Origin: Bacteroides_D sp963546395
GTDB lineage: Bacteria; Bacteroidota; Bacteroidia; Bacteroidales; CAJPTX01
Assembly: GCA_963546395.1 (NCBI GenBank)
Contig: CAUUMS010000002.1
Coordinates: 62,001 to 126,000 of the forward strand
Length of the DNA: 64,000 nt
Reading direction: 5' to 3'
In this document: in pieces, positions 16,681 to 25,363 of the stretch
Numbering within the stretch: position 1 is the stretch's first letter
How the letters are laid out: every line of letters begins with the position of its first letter
The notes under the pieces: generated by a model
Seen by the model: only the letters and a program-made list of their open reading frames with translations
Told to the model about the DNA's origin: nothing
The model's database searches: none
Made by a program: the position numbers and the translations under genes

Positions 16681-17523
16681 ATGGCGCAGGCGGCGGATGA
16701 GCTAGGGCGTTTCGTGTCGACATTGCGGGAGTGCACAGCCTACGATCTGTCGGACTACTCGGAGGCCTCGCTGCGTCGGCGGCTGCGTATGCTGCTGGAG
16801 GAGGAGGGGGGGCTTGAGAACCTGCTCGCGCGCATCCGTCATGAGCCGGCTTACGGGGCCCGGGCGGTGAACCGTATTACGGTGAACACCAGCGAACTGT
16901 TCCGCGACCCCGAGGTGTGGCTCACGCTGCGAAGCCGGGTGTACCCCACGCTCCGCAGTCGCTCGAAGCTCAACATCTGGCACGCGGCCTGCTCCATGGG
17001 CCAGGAGGTGTACTCCGACATGATGCTGCTCGACGTGCTGGGGCTACTCCAACGGGCCCGCATCTTTGCCAGCGACATTAACAGCGAGGTGCTGGCCCAG
17101 GCGCAGCTAGGGGTGTACCGCTACTGCCTCAACCTGTCGTACTTGGACAATTTCGATCGGGTGATAAATACAGATCCGCTGAACTACGAGGCGCGCCCCG
17201 CGGTGCCCTACGAGCGTTACTTCGCCGTGGACAAGGCGTGCGATGAGATCCGGATGCACGATGCGCTGCGCGCGCGCCCCATGTTTCGCTGTAACGATCT
17301 GGTGCGGGCCACCAACCCATTCTACATCAAGTTCGACGTGATCTTTTGCCGCAACGCGATCATCTATTTTAACAGTCGGCTCCAGAGTCGTATCTTTGAG
17401 ATGTTTTACCAGAACCTCCATCCCGGGGGCATCCTCGTGCTAGGGGCCCACGAGACGATGGGGGGGATGTGGGCTGATCGGTTCAGCCGCATGGCGCAGG
17501 TGTACGTGCGCAAGGACATGTAG
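16681..17523 (+). CDS. CheR-type methyltransferase, orphan operon copy
   Basis: 280 residues. CheR landmarks are present: NTSELFRDPEVW, the SAM loop region IWHAACSMGQEVYSDMM, the acidic FASDINSEVLA and FDVIFCRNAIIYF. The SAM loop differs from the canonical G-C-S-x-G-E-E (here A-C-S-M-G-Q-E), but the acidic DIN residue is kept, so activity is plausible. It heads the second signalling operon and lies 8 bases before a HAMP/GAF membrane protein, which could be its substrate. Confidence 0.82.
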   Translation: MAQAADELGRFVSTLRECTAYDLSDYSEASLRRRLRMLLEEEGGLENLLARIRHEPAYGARAVNRITVNTSELFRDPEVWLTLRSRVYPTLRSRSKLNIWHAACSMGQEVYSDMMLLDVLGLLQRARIFASDINSEVLAQAQLGVYRYCLNLSYLDNFDRVINTDPLNYEARPAVPYERYFAVDKACDEIRMHDALRARPMFRCNDLVRATNPFYIKFDVIFCRNAIIYFNSRLQSRIFEMFYQNLHPGGILVLGAHETMGGMWADRFSRMAQVYVRKDM

Positions 17524-17531
17524 GAAGGGGG

Positions 17532-19424
17532 ATGGCACGAGGTTTACGATGGCGCTGGGGCGCGAGGGCCCTGAGCCTCCAGACGGTGGTGCAGCTGTTC
17601 TGCGTCCTGGGGACGGGCGTGGTGCTGCTGACGGGCTTCTACCCGTTGCTCCGCCTCACGGTGAGCGTGGAGCGCGAGATGCAGGCCAGCCTGCTGGCGG
17701 GCTTTGCCGAGCGGGTGGAGCTCACCCTCGGCATGCTGGGGCTCGATGTCCGCAGCGAGGATCCCGAGGTGCAGGCCCAGGTGTGGCCATTCTTCGATCA
17801 CCCCCTCATGGGCCAGAGCGGCTACCCGATGCTCATCTTCCCCTCTGGGCGCATTGCCTACCACTTCTTCCGGGCTGGGGGCCAACTCCCCCCCGAGGTG
17901 GTGGCGCGCATGGCCAACAGCCCCGATCGGCGGGGGGTGATGCACCTGGTGCTCCCGGGTGGCGATGACGAGGTGCGTGATTTGGGGTTCTTCTACAGCG
18001 ACCGCCTCGAGTGCTACGTGGCCATGGAGGGCGACCCCGATGAGGTGTCGCAGGGGGTGCATACCCTTAACATGTATGGCTGGCTCATCGCATTCCTGTG
18101 GATTCTGTGCTCGGTGGGCTTCGGGGCCTGGATTGGGAGTCGCGTTCGACGGACGGTCGACGTGCTGGAACGGCAGCTCCTGGCCCTCTCCCGTGGTGCT
18201 ACCCCGGCACCCACGCCTCCCCGCGGACTGCGCGAGGTGCGGCGACTGATCATGCTGCTCAACAGGATTGCCACCGGGCAAGGGGCCCAGGCCGAATACG
18301 CCCGAGCCATTGGGCGTGCAGGGGCCGAGGCCGAGTATACGCTGCTGGGGCCCGATGACATGCTGGGTAAGGCCCTGATGGAGATGCGGAGCAACATGCT
18401 GGCCAATGAGCAGATTGTGCAGGCTCGAAAGCAGGAGGAAGAGCTGCGCAGCTGGCGCAACCAGGGGCTGGCCGAGTTCGGGCGGGTGCTGCGCGAGAAG
18501 AGTGGCAATGCGGTGGAGCTGGCCGATGAGCTCTTGCAGCAGCTGGTGAAATACCTCGATGCCCTACAGGGCGGCTTCTTCATCATGGAGACCCGCGAGG
18601 GGGAGTCGGTGCTGCACCTGATAGCGGCCTTTGCCTACGGGCGTAAGAAATTTATGGAGCGGGACATCCTGCTGGGTGAGGGCATTGTGGGCACCTGTGC
18701 CGTGGAGCGCGACACGGTGCACCTGGATAGCCTCCCCGAGGGCTACTGCGACATCGTGTCGGGGGTGGGGCAGATGCCGGCCCGCGAGGTGCTGGCGGTG
18801 CCCCTGAAGACGGATGAGGCCCTGGTGGGGGTCATTGAGCTGGTGTCGGCGCAGCCGTTTACAGCGCACGCGGTGGAGTTTGTGCAGGATCTGTCGCGCA
18901 GCATTGCGTCGACGCTCCTGACGGTGCAGAGCAATCATCGCACGGCTATGCTGCTGGAGCAGGCGCAGTTGCAGCGTGAGCAGATGCGCTCGCAGGAGGA
19001 GGAGATGCGTCAGAACCTCGAGGAGATGCAGGCTACGCAGGAGGAGATGGCGCGCCGCAGGGCGGAGTCTGAGGCGTTGCGCAGTGCCGTGAGCGGGGGG
19101 ATGCTCTACGGTGAGATGTCGGAGAAGGGCGTGCTGCGCGCATGCAATCGGAGACTCAATCAGATGCTCACGGACATGGGCTACGCCGATATCGATGCTA
19201 TCGACTGGCTCATCCAGTTCGGCACCCCCGAGGAGGGAGATGGGAGACCGGTGAGCTTGGGCTCCCTGTGGCCCCACGTGCTGGCTGGTGATGACGTGGT
19301 GTGCGACTTCTCCTGGGCCCCGCCGTCGGGCGTGGCGTGCCGGGCGAAGCTCTCTTTCAGCGCAAGCTTCGATGAGGATCATCGCCTGATGATGGTGTAT
19401 GTGATAGGAACCCGTATTGTGTGA
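17532..19424 (+). CDS. Membrane sensor with HAMP-like, GAF and PAS-like domains
   Basis: 630 residues. Two transmembrane helices (about 19-40 and 183-205) flank a periplasmic domain of about 140 residues. A HAMP-like linker (206-260) follows, then a GAF domain (about 340-468, with LLGEGIVGTCAVERDTV), a Glu/Gln-rich coiled coil (about 475-515, RSQEEEMRQNLEEMQATQEE) and a C-terminal PAS-like domain. There is no kinase, phosphatase or MCP signalling domain. It resembles a receptor whose output is the coiled coil itself. Lying between two CheR-like genes and a CheB-like gene, it is a candidate for reversible methylation. Confidence 0.72.
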   Translation: MARGLRWRWGARALSLQTVVQLFCVLGTGVVLLTGFYPLLRLTVSVEREMQASLLAGFAERVELTLGMLGLDVRSEDPEVQAQVWPFFDHPLMGQSGYPMLIFPSGRIAYHFFRAGGQLPPEVVARMANSPDRRGVMHLVLPGGDDEVRDLGFFYSDRLECYVAMEGDPDEVSQGVHTLNMYGWLIAFLWILCSVGFGAWIGSRVRRTVDVLERQLLALSRGATPAPTPPRGLREVRRLIMLLNRIATGQGAQAEYARAIGRAGAEAEYTLLGPDDMLGKALMEMRSNMLANEQIVQARKQEEELRSWRNQGLAEFGRVLREKSGNAVELADELLQQLVKYLDALQGGFFIMETREGESVLHLIAAFAYGRKKFMERDILLGEGIVGTCAVERDTVHLDSLPEGYCDIVSGVGQMPAREVLAVPLKTDEALVGVIELVSAQPFTAHAVEFVQDLSRSIASTLLTVQSNHRTAMLLEQAQLQREQMRSQEEEMRQNLEEMQATQEEMARRRAESEALRSAVSGGMLYGEMSEKGVLRACNRRLNQMLTDMGYADIDAIDWLIQFGTPEEGDGRPVSLGSLWPHVLAGDDVVCDFSWAPPSGVACRAKLSFSASFDEDHRLMMVYVIGTRIV

Positions 19425-19468
19425 TGGGGATGAGATACGTGGGCGCACGGTAATGCGGTGTGCAGGAT

Positions 19469-20314
19469 ATGGCTGATGGGGTGAACAGCATAGGGGTGAC
19501 GGAAGCCCGGCGGGTGGCCATGGCGCTAGCGCAATGGGGCGGGGAGGCGTTTGCCGACTGGGCTCTCAATGCCTTTGCGCACCGCGTGAGCGTTGCCCTG
19601 ACGCACTTCGATTTGCCCAATACGGAGGCCCTCCTGGATCGTCTATCCAGAGAGGGAAGGGCCTTCTACGGCCTGCTGCTGGCCAGGTTGATACCCCCCA
19701 CCACAGAGATGTTCCGAGACCCGACGTTCTGGTGCGCCCTGCGGGACGAGGTGCTACCCCGCCTGCGCAGGGATGCCCGTGAGGAGCTCAGGGTGTGGGT
19801 GGCTGCCCCGGAGTCGGGTGAGGAGCTTTACTCGCTGTGCATCCTGCTCGAGGAGATGGGGTTGCGTGCCCGTTGCCGGGTGATGGCTACCCAGCTTGCC
19901 TCGTCGCTCGGGGTTTGGGGGCAACGTGTGGAGCTGCCGGCTAAGCGGATGGAGGTGGATGGGGCCAACTACGCGCGCTACAGCGGGAGGGGGAATTTTG
20001 AGGATTACACGGAGGTGGATGCCGGGTGCCGCTACCTCCGTAGAGAGCTTTTGGAGGGGGTGCAGGGCGTGGAGCAGAGCATGCGACTCGCACCGTGGGG
20101 CCAGGCCCCGGTGCACCTGATACTGTGCCGCAACTTTTTTCTCTACCTCAATGGGGGGCTTGCCAATGCCAATCTGCACGTGCTGGCCGGTGCGTTACGG
20201 CCCGGTGGGGCCCTGGCGGTGGGGGTGGGTGAGCGGCTCTCGAGCTACCCGAATGGCAGCCGCTTCACCGCTATGATTGAGCACGAGGGGGTATATAGGA
20301 GGCTGAAGGCATGA
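19469..20314 (+). CDS. Degenerate CheR-like protein
   Basis: 281 residues from the ATG at 19469; a GTG at 19460 is also possible. The overall CheR order is recognisable (PPTTEMFRDPTFW, ESGEELYSLCILLEEMG, LILCRNFFLYLN). However, the SAM loop reads A-A-P-E-S-G-E-E, and the acidic residue that normally binds SAM ribose (as in SDIN of the neighbour) is Gln in VMATQLASS. Loss of methyltransferase activity is likely; a binding or regulatory role in the complex is an inference. The last codons overlap the receiverless CheB start (ATGA). Confidence 0.7.
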   Translation: MADGVNSIGVTEARRVAMALAQWGGEAFADWALNAFAHRVSVALTHFDLPNTEALLDRLSREGRAFYGLLLARLIPPTTEMFRDPTFWCALRDEVLPRLRRDAREELRVWVAAPESGEELYSLCILLEEMGLRARCRVMATQLASSLGVWGQRVELPAKRMEVDGANYARYSGRGNFEDYTEVDAGCRYLRRELLEGVQGVEQSMRLAPWGQAPVHLILCRNFFLYLNGGLANANLHVLAGALRPGGALAVGVGERLSSYPNGSRFTAMIEHEGVYRRLKA

Positions 20315-20877
20315 GCGGCATCGGACGGGTGATTGTGGTGGGGGGCTCGGCAGGTAGCTTCCAGGTGGTGTTGCAGCTGCTGCAATCGCTGCCTGCGAGC
20401 TATCCGCACCCGCTGCTGCTGTGTTTGCACCGTCTGCGCCACGTGCGTAGCGGCTTCGTGGAGGCCCTGTCGACCAAATCGTCGCTCCCGCTTGTGGAGC
20501 CCATCGATAAGGAGCTTATGCAGCCAGGCACGGTGTACTTGGCACCGTCGAACTACCATATGTACGTGGAGCTGGGCAATCGCTTTGCCCTATCCACCGA
20601 GGAGCTGGTGAATCATTCGCGCCCGGCCATCGACCTTACCTTTTACTCGGTGGCGTGCGCATTCCGTGAAAGGGCCGTGGGCATCATCCTCTCGGGGGCC
20701 AATGGGGATGGGGCCGCGGGATTGCAGCGCGTGAAGCGGAACGGGGGGTACACCATCGTGCAGGAGCCTACCGAGTGCGAGGTGCGGGCCATGGTGGATG
20801 CCGCCATGCGTACCGGGGCCGTGGATGCCGTGCTGAGCACGCAGGGCATTGCGCAGTACTTAATGGATTTAGCTTAG
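20311..20877 (+). CDS. Receiverless CheB-type methylesterase
   Basis: 188 residues, the CheB catalytic domain only. The triad is complete: Ser13 in VVGGSAGSFQVV, His40 in LCLHRLRH and Asp133 in LSGANGDGAAGL. With no receiver domain, its activity cannot be controlled by CheA phosphorylation in the usual way. It is coupled to the degenerate CheR by a four-base overlap and followed after 3 bases by a GAF membrane protein. It probably reverses the modification made by the CheR encoded at 16681. Confidence 0.87.
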   Translation: MSGIGRVIVVGGSAGSFQVVLQLLQSLPASYPHPLLLCLHRLRHVRSGFVEALSTKSSLPLVEPIDKELMQPGTVYLAPSNYHMYVELGNRFALSTEELVNHSRPAIDLTFYSVACAFRERAVGIILSGANGDGAAGLQRVKRNGGYTIVQEPTECEVRAMVDAAMRTGAVDAVLSTQGIAQYLMDLA

Positions 20878-20880
20878 GGT

Positions 20881-21660
20881 ATGACGAAACGACCGCTCGA
20901 TAGGACAAAGGTACGGCAGAGCGTGCTGCTGGCACTCTTCCTGGTGCTGGTGGCCTTGCAGGTGCTCCTCAGCTACGAGGTGGAGGAGGGCTTTTCCATG
21001 CGCCAGATCCTGACGATGGGGGTGGGCATTGCGCTCTATGCCCTCTTTGCGCTTAGCCTGCTGGGGGTGTACGCCACGCGCCGGCGCGAGGTACGTGCTG
21101 GGAGAGCCCTCGCCCTACTTCAGGCTGAGAAGGATGCCCTGGAGCAGCAATTGAATGAGCGGGCGCAGGCCGAGCAAGCTCAGCAAGAGGCCGAGGCCCA
21201 GGAGGGGGTTCAGCGTGATGAGCTGGTGGCTCGCTTAGGGGCAGCCGAGGGGCCAGATTTGCCGCAGGAATTCTTCCGCATCGTGGCAGAACGCTGGCAG
21301 CTGGTGCAGGGGCTGCTGTTCGCCAGGCAGGGGGACGACCTCTACGGGGTGACCCACACCTACGCGTACTACGCGGAGGACGGAGGGGCAAAGCCTTTCC
21401 GGAGCGGGGAGACGCTCACGGGTCAGGTGGTGAAGGAGCGCACGCCGCTCTACCTGTCCGACCTCCCCAAGAGCTACCGCCTAGTGGCCTCGGGACTGGG
21501 GCGGAGTGCACCGAAGCATCTGTACATCATTCCGCTAGTGGATACGGAAGGGCAAGCGACGGGGGCTGTGGAGCTGGCCTTTTTCTGCGACTTGCGTGAG
21601 GTGGATCAACGTCTGATAGCCAACTTGGCCGCAGAGCTGGGGTTGAGGTACAAGGCATAG
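20881..21660 (+). CDS. Two-helix membrane protein with cytoplasmic GAF domain
   Basis: 259 residues. Two transmembrane helices (about 15-31 and 42-63) with almost no periplasmic loop are followed by a coiled coil (about 72-115) and a GAF domain (about 122-258). The GAF core RSGETLTGQVVKERTPLYLS is clearly related to the GAF domains of the proteins encoded at 17532 and 21676. No enzymatic output domain is seen. It may be an adaptor or sensor subunit in a shared membrane complex. It lies 3 bases after the CheB-like gene and 15 bases before the phosphatase gene. Confidence 0.65.
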   Translation: MTKRPLDRTKVRQSVLLALFLVLVALQVLLSYEVEEGFSMRQILTMGVGIALYALFALSLLGVYATRRREVRAGRALALLQAEKDALEQQLNERAQAEQAQQEAEAQEGVQRDELVARLGAAEGPDLPQEFFRIVAERWQLVQGLLFARQGDDLYGVTHTYAYYAEDGGAKPFRSGETLTGQVVKERTPLYLSDLPKSYRLVASGLGRSAPKHLYIIPLVDTEGQATGAVELAFFCDLREVDQRLIANLAAELGLRYKA

Positions 21661-21675
21661 AGGGAGGAACCTACG

Positions 21676-24297
21676 ATGGGGAAAAGGAAGAAATGGTATC
21701 GCCTGGGACGGAGTTTCTCCCGCAAGGATTCGGCCCGAGGTGTGGTGGTGCTAGCTTTCGGGATCGTGATTGTGGCCCTGGCCTGGGTGCTTGCGCTGGC
21801 CACAGTGGGTGAGCCTCTGGGGGTGAGCGGCATCGTGCAGGCGCATGGGCAACAGCCGGTGCTGTTCATCGTGGATCTACTGCCGCTGTTGGGCGTTGCG
21901 GGTTACCTCTACTTTGCGCATAAGGCGCGCCGACGGGTGAAGGAGCTGGAGCGCGAGGTGCTGCACGGCCGGGAGATGATGGGACAGAATGCAGCCTTCG
22001 CGAAGGCATTGGGTGAGGGTGACTACGATGCCCCCTACGAGGCGCAGGATGAGGAGGATGTGCTCGGGCAGTCGTTGCTGCGCATGCGGGATAACCTGGT
22101 GGCTAACACGCGCAAGGAGAATGAGGCGGGATGGATTGCCCGCTGCAAGGATGACATATCCTACGTGCTGCGTCTGCACACCAATGTGCAGGCCTTGGGC
22201 TACGAGGTGCTGAAGCGGCTCATCGACATGATCGATGTGGTGCAGGGGAGCCTATTCCTGTACGATGAGGAGAGCGGCCTGCTGCAAGGGCTGGCTAGCT
22301 ACGCCTACGCGCGGGAGAAGTACAATAAGCAGACCTTTCGCCTGGGTGAAGGCCTGATAGGCCAGTGCGCCTATGAGCGGGGGGTGATCTATCGCACAGA
22401 GATCCCGGAGGATTACGTGACCATCTCGTCGGGCATACTGGGCGACCGTAAGCCCGCAAGCCTGCTACTGATACCGCTGATCACGGATGAGAGGCTACAG
22501 GGGGTGCTGGAGTTCGCCTCCATCAAGCCCGCCTTCGAGCCGCTGGAGATACGCTTTCTGGAGAATGTGGGGGAGACGATAGCTCGCACGCTGTTCAACC
22601 TTCGCATCAATGCGAAGACGGAGCGACTACTCCACGAGTCGCAGCAGATGACCCAGGAGTTGCGTACCAACGAGGAGCTCCTGCGGCAGAATGCCGAGGA
22701 GATGCAGGTGACGCACGAGGAGCTGGAGCGGTCGAACGCCCAGCTAGAGGCGAAGATCAAGGAGGCTGAGAATGCGCAGAAGCGTCTCCACTCGCTGCTG
22801 GAAAACGCCTCGGAGGTGATAACCATCTGCGATGCCCGGGGGGCTATATCGTACATCAGCCCGTCGGTGACCAAAATTCTGGGGTACACGCCGCAGGAGA
22901 TGATGGATGGGAAGGATCACGAGCGGCTCACGCAGGAGGGCCAGGAGATGCTGCGTGGGATGTTCAACGATCTGCGGGTGCAGCCGGGCATCCCCCGTAC
23001 CATCCAGTACATCTTCATGAAGAAGGATGGGGCCAAGGTATCGCTGGAGGTGACGGGGCGCAATCTGCTGGATGACCCGGCCATCCAGGGTATCATCCTC
23101 AATTCGCAGGATATCACGGAGCGGCTGAGGGCCGAGAAGGAGGAGCGCATCAAGAGCAAGATGCAGTCGCTCTCGGAGAATTCGCTCAGCATGATCATCC
23201 GCCTGAGCATGGAGGGGCAGTTCTACTATGCCAACCCCATGGTGCAGCGTTACATGGGGTTGCCTCCTACTGCCCTGGTCAACATGATGCTGGATGAGGT
23301 GGAGATCCCGCAGGTGCTTCGGGAGGCCCTGGAGGTGGCCTTACGTGAGGCCGGCGAGCGCAATGGTCGCTGGGAGCGCGAGGTGACGGTAACGGCTGGT
23401 GATGCGCAGGCCATTCTACGCCTGCAAGCCATCCCGGAGTATGAGGAGGGCGTGCTGGAGACGGTGCTGATCGTGGGTCACGACATCACGGAGGAGAGGC
23501 GCATTGCCTCGGAGATCCAGGACAAGAGCCGCAAGATTACCGAGAGCATCAACTATGCGCAGCGCATCCAGAGCTCTATTCTGCCTGATGGGGCGTTGAT
23601 ACAGCAGTACCTGCCGAAGTCCTTCCTGTTCTATCGCCCGCGGGACGTGGTGAGCGGCGACTTCCCATGGTTCTTCGTGAAGGATGATGCCCTGTACATC
23701 GCCGCTGTGGACTGCACAGGCCACGGGGTGCCTGGGGCCCTGCTATCCTTTATCGGGTATTTTACGTTAAACAACGTGGTGGATCACGATTCCACGTACA
23801 CGGCAGGCCGTGTGCTGGATCTGCTCCATGCGGGCGTGCGCACTACGCTGCGGCAGGATCGGGCCGGGGCTGATGCGCGCGATGGGATGGATATCGCCTT
23901 GTGCAAGATATGCCTCCGGGAGATGCGCCTTGAGTATGCGGGTGCTCACCGGCCGTTGTATCTCTTGCATAATGGCGAGCTGACGGAGTATAAGGGGGAT
24001 CGGCGTGCCATTGGGGGGATACCCAACGAGCGGAAGCCCGAGGGGGGATTTACGAACTACGAGATCCCGATTGCGACGGGCGATAGGGTGTTCTTCTTCT
24101 CCGACGGTTTGCCCGATCAGCTCGGCGGCGAGGGTGGGCTGAAGAAGTACAGCCCACAGCATGTGCGTGAGGTGATAACGAAGCACAGCGGGCTCTCCAT
24201 GCCGAAGCTGGCGAAGTTCTTTAGCGAGGACTTTGCGGCTCACATGGGGGACGGGAAGCAGATAGACGATGTGCTGCTGATAGGCATTGAGTTTTAG
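21676..24297 (+). CDS. Membrane GAF-PAS-PAS-PP2C (SpoIIE-type) phosphatase, SiaA-like
   Basis: 873 residues. Two transmembrane helices (about 23-45 and 60-80), a GAF domain (about 160-308, RLGEGLIGQCAYERGV), a Glu-rich coiled coil (about 312-371), PAS domains at about 376-480 and 505-605, and a C-terminal PP2C/SpoIIE phosphatase (about 625-873). Phosphatase landmarks are RDVVSGDF, AAVDCTGHGVPGAL, FFFSDGL and DDVLLIGIEF. In SiaABC systems such a phosphatase dephosphorylates SiaC. Here the SiaB-like and SiaC-like genes follow directly. It differs from Pseudomonas SiaA in having cytoplasmic GAF and PAS sensors. Confidence 0.88.
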   Translation: MGKRKKWYRLGRSFSRKDSARGVVVLAFGIVIVALAWVLALATVGEPLGVSGIVQAHGQQPVLFIVDLLPLLGVAGYLYFAHKARRRVKELEREVLHGREMMGQNAAFAKALGEGDYDAPYEAQDEEDVLGQSLLRMRDNLVANTRKENEAGWIARCKDDISYVLRLHTNVQALGYEVLKRLIDMIDVVQGSLFLYDEESGLLQGLASYAYAREKYNKQTFRLGEGLIGQCAYERGVIYRTEIPEDYVTISSGILGDRKPASLLLIPLITDERLQGVLEFASIKPAFEPLEIRFLENVGETIARTLFNLRINAKTERLLHESQQMTQELRTNEELLRQNAEEMQVTHEELERSNAQLEAKIKEAENAQKRLHSLLENASEVITICDARGAISYISPSVTKILGYTPQEMMDGKDHERLTQEGQEMLRGMFNDLRVQPGIPRTIQYIFMKKDGAKVSLEVTGRNLLDDPAIQGIILNSQDITERLRAEKEERIKSKMQSLSENSLSMIIRLSMEGQFYYANPMVQRYMGLPPTALVNMMLDEVEIPQVLREALEVALREAGERNGRWEREVTVTAGDAQAILRLQAIPEYEEGVLETVLIVGHDITEERRIASEIQDKSRKITESINYAQRIQSSILPDGALIQQYLPKSFLFYRPRDVVSGDFPWFFVKDDALYIAAVDCTGHGVPGALLSFIGYFTLNNVVDHDSTYTAGRVLDLLHAGVRTTLRQDRAGADARDGMDIALCKICLREMRLEYAGAHRPLYLLHNGELTEYKGDRRAIGGIPNERKPEGGFTNYEIPIATGDRVFFFSDGLPDQLGGEGGLKKYSPQHVREVITKHSGLSMPKLAKFFSEDFAAHMGDGKQIDDVLLIGIEF

Positions 24298-24333
24298 ACA
24301 GGCTGATATGTCGTAGGACTAACAAAGAAGGCG

Positions 24334-24906
24334 ATGGAGGCTAATATTGGTGCGTTTCTCGATTACGTGTACGAGGTGTACACTTCCATGCGGCAGCATG
24401 AGATAATGCTGGTGTATGAGGGCGAGATTACCCATCAGGTGACCAAGGCGTTCACGGCACTGGCAGAGCAGGGCATGGCCAAGGAAGAGGAGGAGGGGTC
24501 AGTGCAGAAGCTGGTGTACCACGTGATGGTGGAGTGCTTGCAGAACATCAGCCGGCACTCCGATGGGAGTGGTCTCGTGGATGCTTCGCACGCAGGACGG
24601 GGCATCTTCCTGGTACGCAAGGGGGAGAATTGCTACCACGTGACCTCGGGCAACCTGATAGAGAATGCCAAGGTGCCTGTGCTGGCGGCGAGCCTGGAGC
24701 ACATCAACTCGCTGGACAAGGAGGGCCTGACAGCCATGTACAAGGAGCAGATTAAGGGCGGCCCGCTCTCGGAGAAGGGCGGAGCCGGATTGGGTTTCAT
24801 AGACATTGCGCGCAAGACGGGGCAGAAGCTGGTGTACCACTTCCGGCCAGTGGATGCGGATACGCAATTTTTCATCCTCACGAGCACGATAGCGCGGACG
24901 AGGTAA
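24334..24906 (+). CDS. SiaB-family protein kinase (DUF6272)
   Basis: 190 residues, fitting the SiaB/DUF6272 family of GHKL-like protein kinases. The N-box-type helix reads KLVYHVMVECLQNISRHSDG and the glycine-rich loop reads SEKGGAGLGFIDIARKTG. In Pseudomonas, SiaB phosphorylates SiaC and SiaA reverses this. Here the gene sits between the phosphatase (36 bases upstream) and the SiaC-like gene (32 bases downstream), completing the module. Confidence 0.85.
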   Translation: MEANIGAFLDYVYEVYTSMRQHEIMLVYEGEITHQVTKAFTALAEQGMAKEEEEGSVQKLVYHVMVECLQNISRHSDGSGLVDASHAGRGIFLVRKGENCYHVTSGNLIENAKVPVLAASLEHINSLDKEGLTAMYKEQIKGGPLSEKGGAGLGFIDIARKTGQKLVYHFRPVDADTQFFILTSTIARTR

Positions 24907-24938
24907 CACAAACCAACAATTTCAACACAGCAATTGTT

Positions 24939-25313
24939 ATGGATGCGATCAAGATCATGGGGACGGACGACACCCCGACCGTGACGCTAGACGCGGCGAA
25001 GGAGCAGTTTGAGATCTCGGGACGCTCCCTCCCGGAGGATGTCACAGCCTTTTACGCCCCCCTTCTCTCGTGGCTCGATGAGTATGCAGGGAGCCCGAAT
25101 GCTAAGACGGTATTCGTGTTCAAGTTGGTGTATTTCAATACGGCGAGCTCCAAGTTGTTGCTAGACATGCTGATGAAGCTAGAGGAGATTCAGAGCAACG
25201 GGCACGAGGTGCTGGTGAAGTGGTGCTACCCGGAGGATGATGAGGACATGAAGGATGCTGGCGAGGAGTACGCCGACATCGTGGATGTTCCCTTTGAGCA
25301 ACTGGCGTACTAA
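24939..25313 (+). CDS. SiaC-family regulatory phosphoprotein (DUF1987)
   Basis: 124 residues, a single DUF1987 domain. The loop LVYFNTASSKLLLDML places Thr at residue 68, the position of the Thr phosphorylated in Pseudomonas SiaC. In Pseudomonas, unphosphorylated SiaC activates the diguanylate cyclase SiaD; no GGDEF protein is encoded here, so the target must differ. The next gene is an ABC exporter, the most obvious local candidate for an output. Confidence 0.88.
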   Translation: MDAIKIMGTDDTPTVTLDAAKEQFEISGRSLPEDVTAFYAPLLSWLDEYAGSPNAKTVFVFKLVYFNTASSKLLLDMLMKLEEIQSNGHEVLVKWCYPEDDEDMKDAGEEYADIVDVPFEQLAY

Positions 25314-25363
25314 TACGCGTGCATGGATAGGGGCGCATAGGCTGGTAATCTGGTAAAGGGGGT

